From: an uncultured Alphaproteobacteria bacterium
GTDB lineage: Bacteria > Pseudomonadota > Alphaproteobacteria > RF32 > CAG-239
Assembly: GCA_944392205.1 (NCBI GenBank)
Contig: CALXVV010000028.1
Span: 1 to 63,856 of the forward strand
DNA length: 63,856 nt
Reading direction: 5' to 3'
Made by a program: the position numbers and the translations under genes. The notes under the pieces are model-generated. The model saw nothing but the letters and a program-made list of their open reading frames with translations. It did not search any database and was not told the DNA's origin. Shown one piece after another: positions 9,827 to 18,818 of the stretch (positions are counted from its first letter, which is position 1; every line of letters starts with the position of its first letter).

Positions 9827-10084
9827 ATGAGTGAAGAGAACAACCCTGAAGTCGGTGGCATTGCCGTAGATCGTTTGCGTTCTTTGGTTGAAAGAATTGA
9901 GCATTTGGAGGAAGAAAAGGCCGCTATTGCCTCAGATATCAGAGATATTTTTGCTGAGGCCAAGTCAGCCGGTTTTGATGTTAAGATTATGCGCGCCGTC
10001 ATCAAACTGCGCAAGATGAACGCAGCCGACCGCGATGAGCAGGAACTATTGCTTGAAACTTATCGTAAAGCACTTGATATCTAA
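9827..10084 (+). CDS. gapR: Nucleoid-associated protein GapR (DUF2312)
   Basis: The 85-residue protein has the family's charged coiled-coil (RLRSLVERIEHLEEEKAAIASDI, residues about 16-38) and the conserved C-terminal block IMRAVIKLRKMNAADRDEQE. In Caulobacter GapR tetramers clamp overtwisted DNA ahead of polymerases and forks and assist topoisomerases; the family is essentially alphaproteobacterial. It has a good AAAGGAG ribosome site, is monocistronic and ends in a terminator shared with the convergent chromate-transporter genes. Confidence 0.93.
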   Translation: MSEENNPEVGGIAVDRLRSLVERIEHLEEEKAAIASDIRDIFAEAKSAGFDVKIMRAVIKLRKMNAADRDEQELLLETYRKALDI

Positions 10085-10088
10085 AAGT

Positions 10089-10112
10089 AAGGCCCCTCTC
10101 AAAAGGGGCTTT
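10089..10112. terminator. Bidirectional intrinsic terminator
   Basis: GCCCC/GGGGC core extended by AAG/CTT, loop TCTCAAAA, T-rich on the plus side; lies between convergent gapR and the chromate-transporter pair. Confidence 0.75.
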
Positions 10113-10114
10113 AT

Positions 10115-10633
10115 TTATAACTGTAATACGATTCCCAACACCGCGGAAATGCAAAGATAAAAGATTGGACTCTTTTTCCAAAAGTGGATTGAGGCCAGAA
10201 GAATGGCAAACACCATTCCTGAGAGCAAGTCAGCCAAAGACAATTTGGCAATCTGCAATCCGGCAAATAAGATAAGCGCCAACACGGCGGGGCGTATTCC
10301 CGAGAGCACAGTCTGCACTCTGCTGTTGCACTGGTATTTATTCATCAATTTTGCCACCAAAATAATAACGATAACCGAAGGCGTCACCAGCCCCAAAGTA
10401 GCAATAACCGCTCCCAAAAGACCGGCACTGTTATAACCGGCATAGGTTGCCATATTCACACCCAATGGCCCGGGGGTCGATTCGGCAATGGCAATCATAT
10501 CGGCCAATTCTTTGGCCGAAAACCAACCGTATTTGGCAGAGAGATCGAACAAAAAAGGCACCGTAACCAACCCGCCGCCAATGGCAAACAAACCTATTTT
10601 AAAAAACTCATAAAACAAGAGCAGGTATATCAT
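10115..10633 (-). CDS. Chromate transporter half-domain protein (short-chain CHR, second subunit)
   Basis: The 172-residue membrane protein opens with the CHR motif FFKIGLFAIGGGLVTVPF and has IAESTPGPLGVNMATYAGY near residue 52, then several hydrophobic segments. Short-chain CHR proteins work as pairs to export chromate or related oxyanions; the real substrate here is not known. Its start overlaps the stop of the partner gene at 10630 by four bases, so the two are made together. Confidence 0.88.
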   Translation of the reverse strand: MIYLLLFYEFFKIGLFAIGGGLVTVPFLFDLSAKYGWFSAKELADMIAIAESTPGPLGVNMATYAGYNSAGLLGAVIATLGLVTPSVIVIILVAKLMNKYQCNSRVQTVLSGIRPAVLALILFAGLQIAKLSLADLLSGMVFAILLASIHFWKKSPIFYLCISAVLGIVLQL

Positions 10634-11175
10634 TTTTTCTTATACCTCCGAATCTCACCCATACCAAGAGCAAACAAGGCTGCGAGCACCACAATCCAAA
10701 CCGCGCTTAAGTTAAAGACCCCAAGCAAGATGAGGGCGCCGACAAATATGGCCACGCTTTGATAGCCGCTCACATTTTTCTTCCAAAGCCCGTAGACAAT
10801 ATCGGCAATCAAAGCCACCACGCAGATTCTAATCCCGGCAAAAGCATAGGCCACATAGCGGTTATGCATATAGCGGGAAAGCACCGCGGCAATCAAACAA
10901 ATAATGATAAGCGAAGGCAAAATCATACCCAAAGTGGCAAAAACAGCACCCCAAACACCCTTTTGCCGATACCCGATAAAGGTTGCCACATTAACGGCAA
11001 TAATCCCCGGCGTACACTGACCGATAGAATATAAATCCAAGAGTTCTTCCTCGCTCAAAAATCGGCGTCTGATAACGACCTCATCTCGCAAAAGCGGCAA
11101 CATGGCATAGCCTCCGCCAAACGTAAACAAGCCGATTTTGAAAAACAGCATGAGTAAATCAATTAAACTTCGCAT
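10630..11175 (-). CDS. Chromate transporter half-domain protein (short-chain CHR, first subunit)
   Basis: The 181-residue protein opens with FFKIGLFTFGGGYAMLPLL and contains YSIGQCTPGIIAVNVATFIGY, the same CHR fingerprint as its neighbour. It is the first gene of a two-gene operon. The paired halves are homologous, as expected from the duplication that also gave rise to long-chain ChrA. The divergent neighbour on the other side is pntAA, with a gap of 84 bases that must hold both promoters. Confidence 0.88.
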   Translation of the reverse strand: MRSLIDLLMLFFKIGLFTFGGGYAMLPLLRDEVVIRRRFLSEEELLDLYSIGQCTPGIIAVNVATFIGYRQKGVWGAVFATLGMILPSLIIICLIAAVLSRYMHNRYVAYAFAGIRICVVALIADIVYGLWKKNVSGYQSVAIFVGALILLGVFNLSAVWIVVLAALFALGMGEIRRYKKK

Positions 11176-11259
11176 AATTTTCCGTTTTTGATTGTTAAAT
11201 ACCTTAAACGCGACTATATTTAATTTAGTTTTACATATAGTTAAAATCGAGTAGCCAAA

Positions 11260-12381
11260 ATGATTATTGCCGTCTTAAAAGAAATCACCGCCGGGGAGCA
11301 ACGAGTTGCCGCCACCCCTGAAACCGTCAAAAAATATACAGACCTTGGTTTTAAGGTCAGAGTCGAAACCAATGCCGGACTTGCGGCCGGTTTTGATGAT
11401 GAAAGCTACCTGGCCGCCAGTGCAGAAATAGCAAAAACGCCGGAGCAAACAACCAAAGGTGCAGATATCATCATCAAAATTCATGCCCCCTTGGTTTCAG
11501 AGGATTCGCTGTTTTGCAAAGGACAAAACATCATTGCCAACTTTGATGCCTTATCACAAAAAGAGCGGATTAAAACCATTGCTGCCCTTGGGGCTAATGC
11601 CTTTGCTCTAGAGCTCTTGCCACGCATTTCCCGCGCTCAAAGCATGGATATCTTATCTTCCCAAAGCAATTTGGCCGGCTACAAAGCGGTTATAGAGACA
11701 TTCAACCTTTTGCCCAAAGCCGCCCCGCTGTTGATGACTGCGGCAGGCACCAATGCCCCGGCCAGAGTTTTGGTTTTAGGTGCCGGCGTCGCCGGTCTGC
11801 AAGCCATTGCCACCGCCAAAAGATTAGGCGCCGTAGTCTATGCCTCAGACGTGAGAATAGCGGCCAAAGAACAAGTTGAATCTCTGGGGGCCAAGTTTGT
11901 GGAAGTTGCCGCGGATGAAGATATGGAAACCAACGGCGGCTACGCCAAAGAAGCCTCAAAAGACTACCTCAAACGCCAAAAAGAGGCCCTAACCGAGAGG
12001 CTAAAGCAAACCGATATTGCCATCACCACCGCGCTTATCCCCGGCAAACCGGCACCAAAATTAATTGATGCGAAGATGCTAAAGCAAATGCCCAAAGGCT
12101 CGGTTGTGGTTGATATGGCTGCAAATTCCGGCGGCAATGTTGAGGGTAGCAAAAAAGATTCCCTAATTGATATTGATGGCATCAGAGTTTTGGGCAACAG
12201 TAACTTGGCCTCAAGCATACCCTATTCTGCCAGCCAGCTGTTTGCCAAAAACATTTTTAATTTTTTGAATGCGCAATACGATAAAGAGAAAAAAGAATTA
12301 AAATTTAATTTTGATGATGACCTGGTATCTCAAACCTGCATTTGCCGCAATGGTCAATATTTGTTGGAGGATAGAAAATAA
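11260..12381 (+). CDS. pntAA: NAD(P) transhydrogenase subunit alpha part 1 (NAD-binding domain I)
   Basis: The 373-residue soluble NAD(H)-binding subunit starts [20 protein letters not shown], as in the alanine dehydrogenase/PNT N-terminal domain, and carries the Rossmann motif [18 protein letters not shown] near residue 170. The complex couples proton entry to hydride transfer from NADH to NADP at the inner membrane. In E. coli the alpha chain is one protein; the split form here is usual for alphaproteobacteria. It is the first gene of pntAA-pntAB-pntB-ogt with one-base overlaps. Confidence 0.95.
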   Translation: MIIAVLKEITAGEQRVAATPETVKKYTDLGFKVRVETNAGLAAGFDDESYLAASAEIAKTPEQTTKGADIIIKIHAPLVSEDSLFCKGQNIIANFDALSQKERIKTIAALGANAFALELLPRISRAQSMDILSSQSNLAGYKAVIETFNLLPKAAPLLMTAAGTNAPARVLVLGAGVAGLQAIATAKRLGAVVYASDVRIAAKEQVESLGAKFVEVAADEDMETNGGYAKEASKDYLKRQKEALTERLKQTDIAITTALIPGKPAPKLIDAKMLKQMPKGSVVVDMAANSGGNVEGSKKDSLIDIDGIRVLGNSNLASSIPYSASQLFAKNIFNFLNAQYDKEKKELKFNFDDDLVSQTCICRNGQYLLEDRK

Positions 12382-12665
12382 TGGAAATTTGGATGCTTTT
12401 AACCATATTGGTCTTGGCGTGCTTTATCGGTTATTTTGTGGTTTGGGGTGTCACCCCGGCGCTTCACTCCCCGCTGATGAGCGTCTCCAATGCCATCTCC
12501 GGTATTGTTGTCATCGGCGCTTTGGTCACAGCCGGCGTGGCTGATGCAAGTATCGCAAAATTTTTGGGCTTAATTGCAGTGTTTTTGGCTTCCGTCAATA
12601 TTTTCGGCGGTTTTGCCGTCTCTCACCGCATGCTCCTGATGTTTAAGAAAAAGGAGAAAAAATAA
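12381..12665 (+). CDS. pntAB: NAD(P) transhydrogenase subunit alpha part 2 (membrane domain)
   Basis: The 94-residue protein has three hydrophobic helices and the family motif [20 protein letters not shown] near residue 33. It forms part of the proton channel with PntB. It overlaps both neighbours by a single base (TAATG). Confidence 0.94.
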   Translation: MEIWMLLTILVLACFIGYFVVWGVTPALHSPLMSVSNAISGIVVIGALVTAGVADASIAKFLGLIAVFLASVNIFGGFAVSHRMLLMFKKKEKK

Positions 12666-14029
12666 TGTCTTGGTTGCTTCCTTTATCTTATATTTTATCG
12701 GGCAGTTTGTTTATATTTTCCATCCGTGGTCTGGCCTCTCCCAAAACTGCCCGGAGCGGAAACCTGCTTGGCATGCTGGGGATGATATTAGCTATTGCCG
12801 CCACCATGTTTTCTCCCCTGGTGAGTGATTGGCTGTTGCCTTTTGGCGTTATCTTGTTGGGCGGCATGGTTGGAACTTATAGTGCCTTAAAAGTCAAAAT
12901 GACTTCTTTGCCGCAAATGGTGGCAGCCTTCAACGGCTTAGGCGGTTTGTCATCGGTTTTTGTTGCTTTGGCAGAGATTATCTCTGGCTCAAGGGCTTAT
13001 TTAGACAACAGCATCGGGCTGATTATCGGTGCCGTTGCTTTCTCCGGCTCCATGGTTGCCTTTGCCAAACTGCAAGGGCTAATATCTGCCAAGGCTCTTA
13101 TATTTAAGGGACAACAATTCTTAAATCTGGTGTTAGCCGTTGCCATGTTTGGCTTGTGCGGATACTTCATTTGGAGTGGAGATTTGGAAATTTTCTATTA
13201 TCTGGCCGCACTGACAATTTTGCTTGGTGTCCTTTTGATTTTGCCCATTGGCGGAGCAGATATGCCGGTTGTCATTTCCATTCTCAATGCCTATTCCGGC
13301 TGGGCAGCGGTAGGCATTGGCTTTTCGCTTAACAATGTTTTGCTGATTATTGTCGGCGCCATTGTCGGTGCCAGCGGTGCAATCTTATCTTATATCATGG
13401 TGAAAGCCATGAACCGCTCTTTGTTGAGTGTAATGCTCGGCGGATTCGGGGCAGAAAAACAGGGGAGCACATCAGAACTTGGGCAAGACAAAACCGCTCG
13501 CTCGGGCAATCCGCAAGATGCCGCTTTCATTATGGAAAACGCCAATAAGGTCATCATTGTTCCTGGCTATGGCATGGCGGTTGCCCAGGCCCAGCATATC
13601 CTAAAAGAGATGGCCGAGGACTTGCACAAAATCTATGGTGTAGAGGTTAAATTTGCCATTCACCCTGTTGCCGGCCGCATGCCGGGCCACATGAATGTTT
13701 TGCTGGCAGAGGCCAATGTTCCATATGAAGATGTTTTTGAGCTAGAAGAGATAAACCGCGAATTTGCCACTGCTGATGTTGCTTATGTCATTGGCGCCAA
13801 CGATGTCACCAACCCCTTGGCCAAAACCGACCCCGGCTCTCCCATTTATGGCATGCCGGTTCTAGATGTTGAAAAAGCCAAGACCGTATTTTTTGTAAAA
13901 CGCTCTCTAAATAGCGGTTATTCCGGGGTTGAAAACCCGCTGTTCTTTGCCGAAAACACCATCATGCTTTATGGTGATGCCAAAAAAGTAACCGAGGAAA
14001 TTGTCGCCGCCCTGGAGCAAAACAAATGA
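12665..14029 (+). CDS. pntB: NAD(P) transhydrogenase subunit beta
   Basis: The 454-residue subunit has about nine membrane helices in the first 270 residues, including KVKMTSLPQMVAAFNGLGG, then the soluble NADP-binding domain III with VPGYGMAVAQAQH near residue 298, HPVAGRMPGHMNVLLAEA near 337 and GANDVTNP near 378. It completes the proton-pumping transhydrogenase. ogt starts within its last codons (4-base overlap). Confidence 0.96.
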   Translation: MSWLLPLSYILSGSLFIFSIRGLASPKTARSGNLLGMLGMILAIAATMFSPLVSDWLLPFGVILLGGMVGTYSALKVKMTSLPQMVAAFNGLGGLSSVFVALAEIISGSRAYLDNSIGLIIGAVAFSGSMVAFAKLQGLISAKALIFKGQQFLNLVLAVAMFGLCGYFIWSGDLEIFYYLAALTILLGVLLILPIGGADMPVVISILNAYSGWAAVGIGFSLNNVLLIIVGAIVGASGAILSYIMVKAMNRSLLSVMLGGFGAEKQGSTSELGQDKTARSGNPQDAAFIMENANKVIIVPGYGMAVAQAQHILKEMAEDLHKIYGVEVKFAIHPVAGRMPGHMNVLLAEANVPYEDVFELEEINREFATADVAYVIGANDVTNPLAKTDPGSPIYGMPVLDVEKAKTVFFVKRSLNSGYSGVENPLFFAENTIMLYGDAKKVTEEIVAALEQNK

Positions 14030-14496
14030 AAAAAAGGATGTTTACTTCCCCGCTGGGACCAATATGCCTCACAGAAGAAAACGGATTTTTAACCGGCGTT
14101 GGTTTTTGCGCCGCCAAAGCAGAGGCGGCAGAAGATAGTCCTTTGCTGGCGGAAGCGAAACGCCAATTGGATGAATATTTTTTAGGCCTCCGCCAAAATT
14201 TTGATTTGCCGCTAAACCCCAAGGGGACAGCTTTTCAGCAAAAAGTTTGGCAAGCATTATTGCAGATTCCCTATGGACAAACCGCAAGCTATAAAGAGAT
14301 TGCCTGCAAAATCGGCAATGAAAAAGCTTACCGCGCCGTAGGCCTTGCCAACCACAACAACCCCATTGGCATCATCATTCCCTGCCACCGAGTTGTGGGC
14401 ACAAACGGCTACCTCACCGGATATGCCGGCGGGCTTGAGAAAAAACAAAAATTACTGGAGCTGGAACAAAGAGTTATTTCAAACCAAAAGGCTTAA
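14026..14496 (+). CDS. ogt: Methylated-DNA--protein-cysteine S-methyltransferase
   Basis: The 156-residue repair protein accepts alkyl groups from O6-alkylguanine on the Cys of the IIPCHRVVG motif (about residues 121-129). The helix-turn-helix stretch VWQALLQIPYGQTASYKEIA lies near 75-94 and the closing LTGYAGGLEKKQKLLELE is typical. It is coupled to pntB by ATGA overlap. Its 3' end runs 23 bases into the 3' end of convergent hydF, leaving no room for a separate terminator. Confidence 0.93.
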   Translation: MKKRMFTSPLGPICLTEENGFLTGVGFCAAKAEAAEDSPLLAEAKRQLDEYFLGLRQNFDLPLNPKGTAFQQKVWQALLQIPYGQTASYKEIACKIGNEKAYRAVGLANHNNPIGIIIPCHRVVGTNGYLTGYAGGLEKKQKLLELEQRVISNQKA

Positions 14497-15688
14497 CCAC
14501 TCTCTCAAGCACACCCTGAGTTTTAGAGATTGCCACTCCATAGTTGGTAATCGGCACACCTCTGCGCACACATTCTTTGAGGCGCCTCAACATCTCCATA
14601 CGGTTGAGCATACAGGCTCCACAGTGAACAACTAAGGCATATTTTTCCAAATCCTCAGGAAAATCTCCGCCATGGCAAAACTCAAATTCCAGATTCTTAC
14701 CGGAATATTTCTTGAGCCAGTTGGGGATTTTCACTTTGCCGATATCATCATCCATTGCATGATGAGAACAAGCTTCAGCAATCAGGATTTTATCTCCGTC
14801 CTTGAGATCATCAATCGTCTTGGCACCGGCAAACATTGTTGGCAAATCACCTTTATTGCGGGCAAAAAGGATGGAAAATGTGGTAAGCGGGACATCAAGA
14901 GGCACAATCGGCGCCACCTTCATCACCACCTGAGAGTCTGTAATAACCAAAGCGGGTTTGGTTTTGAGCTGAGAAAGCATCTCCGAGAGCTCGCTTTCTT
15001 TAACAGCAATCGCTTTGGCGCCCTTATCCAAAACCTCACGCAACACCTGCACCTGCGGCAGGATTAAGCGCCCCTTGGGAGCAGAAAGGTCAATCGGCAC
15101 CACTAACAAAACGATATCTTTGGCCTCAAACAAATCTCCGGCCAAAAGCGGTTCTTTTTTCTGGTCTTCCGGCACCAAAGAGATAATAAGAGTTTTCAAA
15201 GCATCAAGATTATCATGAGCTGCCGCAGAAACGACCTCAAAAGGCACATTTTTAGCTCTGAGCCAAGCCAGATCAGCCTCTGCCGGAGCAGAGATGTCTT
15301 TTTTATTAAAAGCCACTGCCAAAGGAATTCTAAGAGCCAAAATATCTTCAATAATCTCTTTGTCTTTGGCCTGCAAACCATCTTCACCGACAACCGCCAC
15401 GGCAACATCTGAACGGCACAGAACTTTTTTAGTAGCTTTGATACGCTGTGCGCCCAATTCACCTTCATCATCAAGCCCGGCAGTATCAAAAAATGTCACC
15501 GGTCCCAGAGGCAAAAGTTCATAAGGTTTGGCCACGGCATCGGTTGTTGTTCCGGCTTGGGGCGAGACAATAGCCACTTCCTGCCCGCACAAGGCATTAA
15601 TCAAAGAAGATTTTCCGGCATTTCTGCGTCCGACAATACTGATAATCGTTCTCAAAGCTCGCGGTGTGGCGGCAGCATTTTCACTCAT
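14474..15688 (-). CDS. hydF: [FeFe]-hydrogenase H-cluster maturation GTPase HydF
   Basis: The 404-residue protein has an Era/TrmE-like GTPase domain (GRRNAGKSSLINAL near residue 19, SPQAGTTTDAV near 42, DTAGLDDEG near 68, NKKD near 134), a dimerisation domain, and the Fe-S domain with CSHHAMDDDIGKVKIP near 308 and VVHCGACMLNR near 356, giving the C-x-H...H-C-x-x-C ligands. HydF carries the 2Fe subcluster built with HydE and HydG to the hydrogenase HydA; none of these is in the window. GGGGAGAA precedes the ATG. It implies an anaerobic hydrogen metabolism uncommon among cultured alphaproteobacteria. Confidence 0.93.
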   Translation of the reverse strand: MSENAAATPRALRTIISIVGRRNAGKSSLINALCGQEVAIVSPQAGTTTDAVAKPYELLPLGPVTFFDTAGLDDEGELGAQRIKATKKVLCRSDVAVAVVGEDGLQAKDKEIIEDILALRIPLAVAFNKKDISAPAEADLAWLRAKNVPFEVVSAAAHDNLDALKTLIISLVPEDQKKEPLLAGDLFEAKDIVLLVVPIDLSAPKGRLILPQVQVLREVLDKGAKAIAVKESELSEMLSQLKTKPALVITDSQVVMKVAPIVPLDVPLTTFSILFARNKGDLPTMFAGAKTIDDLKDGDKILIAEACSHHAMDDDIGKVKIPNWLKKYSGKNLEFEFCHGGDFPEDLEKYALVVHCGACMLNRMEMLRRLKECVRRGVPITNYGVAISKTQGVLERVVKPFGLK

Positions 15689-15855
15689 TTAGCGGTTCTC
15701 CCCATTGAATTAGTATTAAAACATGACTATAACTTTTAGCAAGATTTGATAAGTGAATCAAGAATCACGAGCAAAAAATGCACCTCGTTTTTATCAATAA
15801 TTAAGTTTTTTAACCTAAAATACCGCAAGTTTTAATTTGAAAGACGGAATAAAAA

Positions 15856-17790
15856 ATGCATTCAATTCACGCTCTGATGATAGACCTGACGTTAATCACC
15901 ATCTACGCCGGTATCACCACGCTTATTTTTAAGAAACTGAAACAGCCGATTGTTTTGGGCTATATTTTGGCAGGTATCTTTGCAGGTCCGTTTTTCAACT
16001 TTGTTCCAACCGTAACTGATAAAGAAAACCTGACTCTCTGGGCGGATATCGGTGTTATATTTTTACTGTTTGGCTTAGGCCTGGAGTTTAGCTTTCGCAA
16101 GATGATAAATGTTGGCAAATCAGCGATGATAACCGGCATGGCCAACATTTTATTTATGCTCTTTTTAGGCTATAACACGGGCATTTTGCTTGGTTGGTCG
16201 GTAACAGACAGCTTTTTCTTGGGCAGCATGATATCCATGTCCTCCACCACCATCATCATCAAAGCCTTTGATGACTTAAATATCAGAAAACAAAAATTCA
16301 CCAGCCTGGTATTTGGCGTTTTGGTGGTTGAAGACATTGTCGGAATTTTGATGCTGGTTTTATTGCCGACCATTGCCTTAGGTAGTGCCATAGACAGTCA
16401 AGAACTGGCTGTTAGCACCTTAAAACTTGTATTCTTTTTAGTCTTGTGCTTCATTATCGGGATTTATTTGGTACCAACACTGTTAAAAAAGATCACGGAG
16501 TTTTTAAATGATGAGCTATTATTGCTCATCACCATAAGCCTTTGTTTCGGGATGGTTTTGCTGGCGACATACTCAGGCTTTTCAGCCGCCCTTGGCGCTT
16601 TCATCATGGGTTCCATTTTGGCGGAAACAGAAATTGTAGGACGCATAGAAAATGTCCTAAAACCGCTGAAAGACTTTTTTGGCGCAGTATTTTTTGTTTC
16701 TGTCGGCATGATGGTAGATCCCGGCATGTTCATCACTTATGCCTGGCCGATTTTAGTCATCACGTTTATCGTCATTGTCGGTAAAGTTCTGTTTTCTTGT
16801 TTGGGATTTTTGTTCTCCGGCCAAACCCTAAAAACAGCCATTCAGGGAGGTTTTTCTTTAGCGCAGGTTGGAGAATTTGCATTCATTATCGCCAGTCTTG
16901 GCATGAGCATCGGCGTGCTGGATGCTCGTGTATATCCGATTATTGTCGCCGTATCGGTCATCACCACCTTCTTAACCCCGATGATGATAAATTCAGCCGA
17001 TTCTGCCTATAAGAAGATATCTAAAATCATCCCCGAACAATGGGAAAAATACATCGAGCGCAACACCTCTCTGGCAAATGAGTCCAAAATGGAAGAACGC
17101 CGCTGGAAATTGTTGTTTAAGAACTATTCCTTGCGTTTAGTTTTGTTTTCCATGATATTGACAGGCATTTTAGGGCTTTCCATTTACTTCCTAAAACCAT
17201 TTTTAGACAACCTTCTGCCCAATTTGGCAGCGAGAATTTTAGCCACCATAATCACCTTTGCAGCCATGGCCCCATTCCTAAAAGCGCTGATTGGTTGGGA
17301 AGCAATATTGCCGATTTTCCTCAAAGAAAAAATAGCTGCCTTTCTGTGCAAGATTAGCGCTCGTTCTGCCGCTGAAAGCGAGGAAACCAAACGCGGCATC
17401 ATTCAAAAGATCGAGGACAAATTTGGCATTTGCCTTGTCGGCGATGAGACAGAGAATGCAAAAAACTTCTTTATTTCCAACCACAAAACGGCCGCTCTCT
17501 ACTACAAACTCTGGACGGCCAAAAAACTAAACCGTGTTCCACTGATGTTGCTCACCAGTTTCCGGCTTTTGGTTGTGTTATTTTTTATTGTCACCGGAGT
17601 GCATCAACTTCTGACCGAAGATCCACGGGTAACGCTGTTGATGGTTATTGGTTCGGTTTTAATACTTCTGCAATCTCGCTGGCTGTTTAACCAATACATG
17701 AAAATAGAGAGCCAGTTTTTAACCAACCTCAACGGCAATAAAAAAACGGAAGAAGAAAAAGATTCAACGGACGGAGAAGCAAAAGCATAA
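15856..17790 (+). CDS. Kef-type monovalent cation:proton antiporter without RCK domain
   Basis: The 644-residue membrane protein has a CPA2 Na+/H+ exchanger domain in residues 1-385 (QPIVLGYILAGIFAGP near 33, GVIFLLFGLGLEFSF near 66, VLVVEDIVGILML near 155). Instead of the cytoplasmic TrkA-N/RCK regulator of KefB/KefC there is a C-terminal block with four more hydrophobic segments (about 425-445, 465-490, 570-590, 595-612) and a charged loop between. It probably exchanges K+ or Na+ for protons. It is a single gene, followed by a terminator-bearing repeat. Confidence 0.85.
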   Translation: MHSIHALMIDLTLITIYAGITTLIFKKLKQPIVLGYILAGIFAGPFFNFVPTVTDKENLTLWADIGVIFLLFGLGLEFSFRKMINVGKSAMITGMANILFMLFLGYNTGILLGWSVTDSFFLGSMISMSSTTIIIKAFDDLNIRKQKFTSLVFGVLVVEDIVGILMLVLLPTIALGSAIDSQELAVSTLKLVFFLVLCFIIGIYLVPTLLKKITEFLNDELLLLITISLCFGMVLLATYSGFSAALGAFIMGSILAETEIVGRIENVLKPLKDFFGAVFFVSVGMMVDPGMFITYAWPILVITFIVIVGKVLFSCLGFLFSGQTLKTAIQGGFSLAQVGEFAFIIASLGMSIGVLDARVYPIIVAVSVITTFLTPMMINSADSAYKKISKIIPEQWEKYIERNTSLANESKMEERRWKLLFKNYSLRLVLFSMILTGILGLSIYFLKPFLDNLLPNLAARILATIITFAAMAPFLKALIGWEAILPIFLKEKIAAFLCKISARSAAESEETKRGIIQKIEDKFGICLVGDETENAKNFFISNHKTAALYYKLWTAKKLNRVPLMLLTSFRLLVVLFFIVTGVHQLLTEDPRVTLLMVIGSVLILLQSRWLFNQYMKIESQFLTNLNGNKKTEEEKDSTDGEAKA

Positions 17791-17802
17791 GATTCATGTT
17801 TT

Positions 17803-18064
17803 TGCCTGCCCCTTGTAGTGACCCCCTCCCTCGGGGGTTAAAATCCGCCTATCCTCAACAATTATAAAAAAGCCACCTATACAAGGTGGCTTTTTAGGAG
17901 GGATTGACTCTGCGCTTCGCTTGAGTTGCCTCTGCGGTGCTGCCCTTTGGGCACCGGCATACTTCCGTCTGCCTGCCCCTTGTAGTGAACCCCCTCCCTC
18001 GGGGGTTAAAATCCGCCCATCCTCAACAATTATAAAAAAGCCACCTAAATAAGGTGGCTTTTTT
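17803..18064. repeat. Direct duplication (two ~93-bp copies) carrying terminator hairpins, next to tRNA-Ser
   Basis: Copy A is 17803-17895, copy B 17970-18064, differing at a few positions. Each holds a CCCCCTCCCTCGGGGG hairpin and then AAAAAGCCACCT/AGGTGGCTTTTT, an intrinsic terminator that works in both directions: copy A for the antiporter gene (plus), copy B for tRNA-Ser (minus). Just after copy A, GGAGGGATT repeats the T-arm of the tRNA that follows copy B, so copy A looks like the remains of a tRNA-terminator duplication. The spacer between the copies shows no gene. Confidence 0.8.
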
Positions 18065-18069
18065 ATAAT

Positions 18070-18161
18070 TGGCGGATGAGGAGGGATTTGAACCCCCGAT
18101 ACAGGTTTCCCCGTATACACGATTTCGAGTCGTGCGCATTCAGCCTCTCTGCCACTCATCC
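18070..18161 (-). tRNA. tRNA-Ser (anticodon CGA), CCA encoded
   Basis: The 92-base class II tRNA has acceptor GGATGAG/CTCATCC, D stem GCA/TGC, anticodon arm CACGA-CTCGAAA-TCGTG (anticodon CGA, reads UCG), a long variable arm ATACGGG/CCTGTAT, T arm GGGGG-TTCAAAT-CCCTC, discriminator G and an encoded CCA. Confidence 0.95.
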
Positions 18162-18304
18162 AGTATATTTTCAAATTTCAAAATAATTTTTTGTTTCAAG
18201 TCTCAAACTGTTGCGCGCTCCTCCGGGCTAACGCCCTCTCGCGCTTAATTGGCTTGGCGTTCTTTCAGAGCCGCCGGCGCCGATCTCCGCTATAGCTACG
18301 ATTC

Positions 18305-18325
18305 CAGCCTCTCTGCCACTCATCC
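18305..18325 (-). repeat. Fragment of tRNA-Ser 5' end (21 bases)
   Basis: The first 21 bases of the tRNA-Ser gene (GGATGAGTGGCAGAGAGGCTG) recur here, 164 bases upstream of the intact tRNA and in the same orientation; the rest cannot fold as a tRNA. Between the two lies a GC-rich inverted repeat at 18213-18244 (GCGCG...CGCGC, GGGC-TAAC-GCCC). The remainder of 18162-18392 shows no gene. Confidence 0.75.
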
Positions 18326-18392
18326 AAAGCATTTTATCTGGCCTCAGTATTAAAGGCATTATTTTTATTTTGCAAGCAGTTTTTGTAAAAAA

Positions 18393-18767
18393 CTATCTCT
18401 CGTTTTCCGGCCGAAGTTTCACATTAACCATATCCGGCAACACCTTAATAAAGAACCCAACGGCATTTAGCTCTTTTTGAATATCTGCCGGATAAACCCT
18501 GTTTAACCTGATCATGATTTCTTCCTTATCATGATATCCCAAGGCCTGCGGAGTCACGGCATCAACCAAGTCGTCAAAATTATCAAAAATCGCAATGCCG
18601 ACAACTTCACATTCAAGTTTTTCACCCGTTGCCGCATTTTGCATTTCCAAGATATCATGCAACTTGACTTGTTGCGCTTTTTTATCAAACAAATGTACGC
18701 CGATTTTGCGGCTTCCGCTTTTGATTTTGTTAAAAGAAAACTCATGAACGACCAAAGAATATTTCAT
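18393..18767 (-). CDS. Small ASCH/PUA-like protein of unknown function
   Basis: The 124-residue soluble protein begins MKYSLVVHEFSFNKIKSGSRKIGVHL and has the layout of ASCH folds: a basic start that would bind nucleic acid (IKSGSRKIGVHLFD), a central 'quantity/composition' strand region, and an end YPADIQKELNAVGFFIKVL. The assignment rests on my reading of the pattern, not on an exact motif. The ATG at 18767 has GGGAGG seven bases upstream; the in-frame ATG at 18779 overlaps that site and is rejected. It lies 51 bases after the ROK kinase gene on the same strand. Confidence 0.6.
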   Translation of the reverse strand: MKYSLVVHEFSFNKIKSGSRKIGVHLFDKKAQQVKLHDILEMQNAATGEKLECEVVGIAIFDNFDDLVDAVTPQALGYHDKEEIMIRLNRVYPADIQKELNAVGFFIKVLPDMVNVKLRPENER

Positions 18768-18818
18768 AATGCCTCCCAAAAAACTCGAGAGGCATTATAA
18801 CAAAAATTTCTAAAAAGT

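Noticed and set aside
10115..11175. Frameshifted single chrA gene
   Set aside because: Both frames have proper starts, the complete CHR motif and a 4-base ATGA overlap; this is the known short-chain pair.
17803..18064. Possible CRISPR array from the repeated ~93-bp unit
   Set aside because: Only two units, far too long, with terminator hairpins inside; no cas genes.
17794..18174. Minus-strand frame of 126 codons over the tRNA-Ser locus
   Set aside because: It runs through tRNA-Ser and the two repeat copies; the translated SGVQIPPHPP-like stretch is a well-known artefact of tRNA-Ser 3' ends. No ribosome site.
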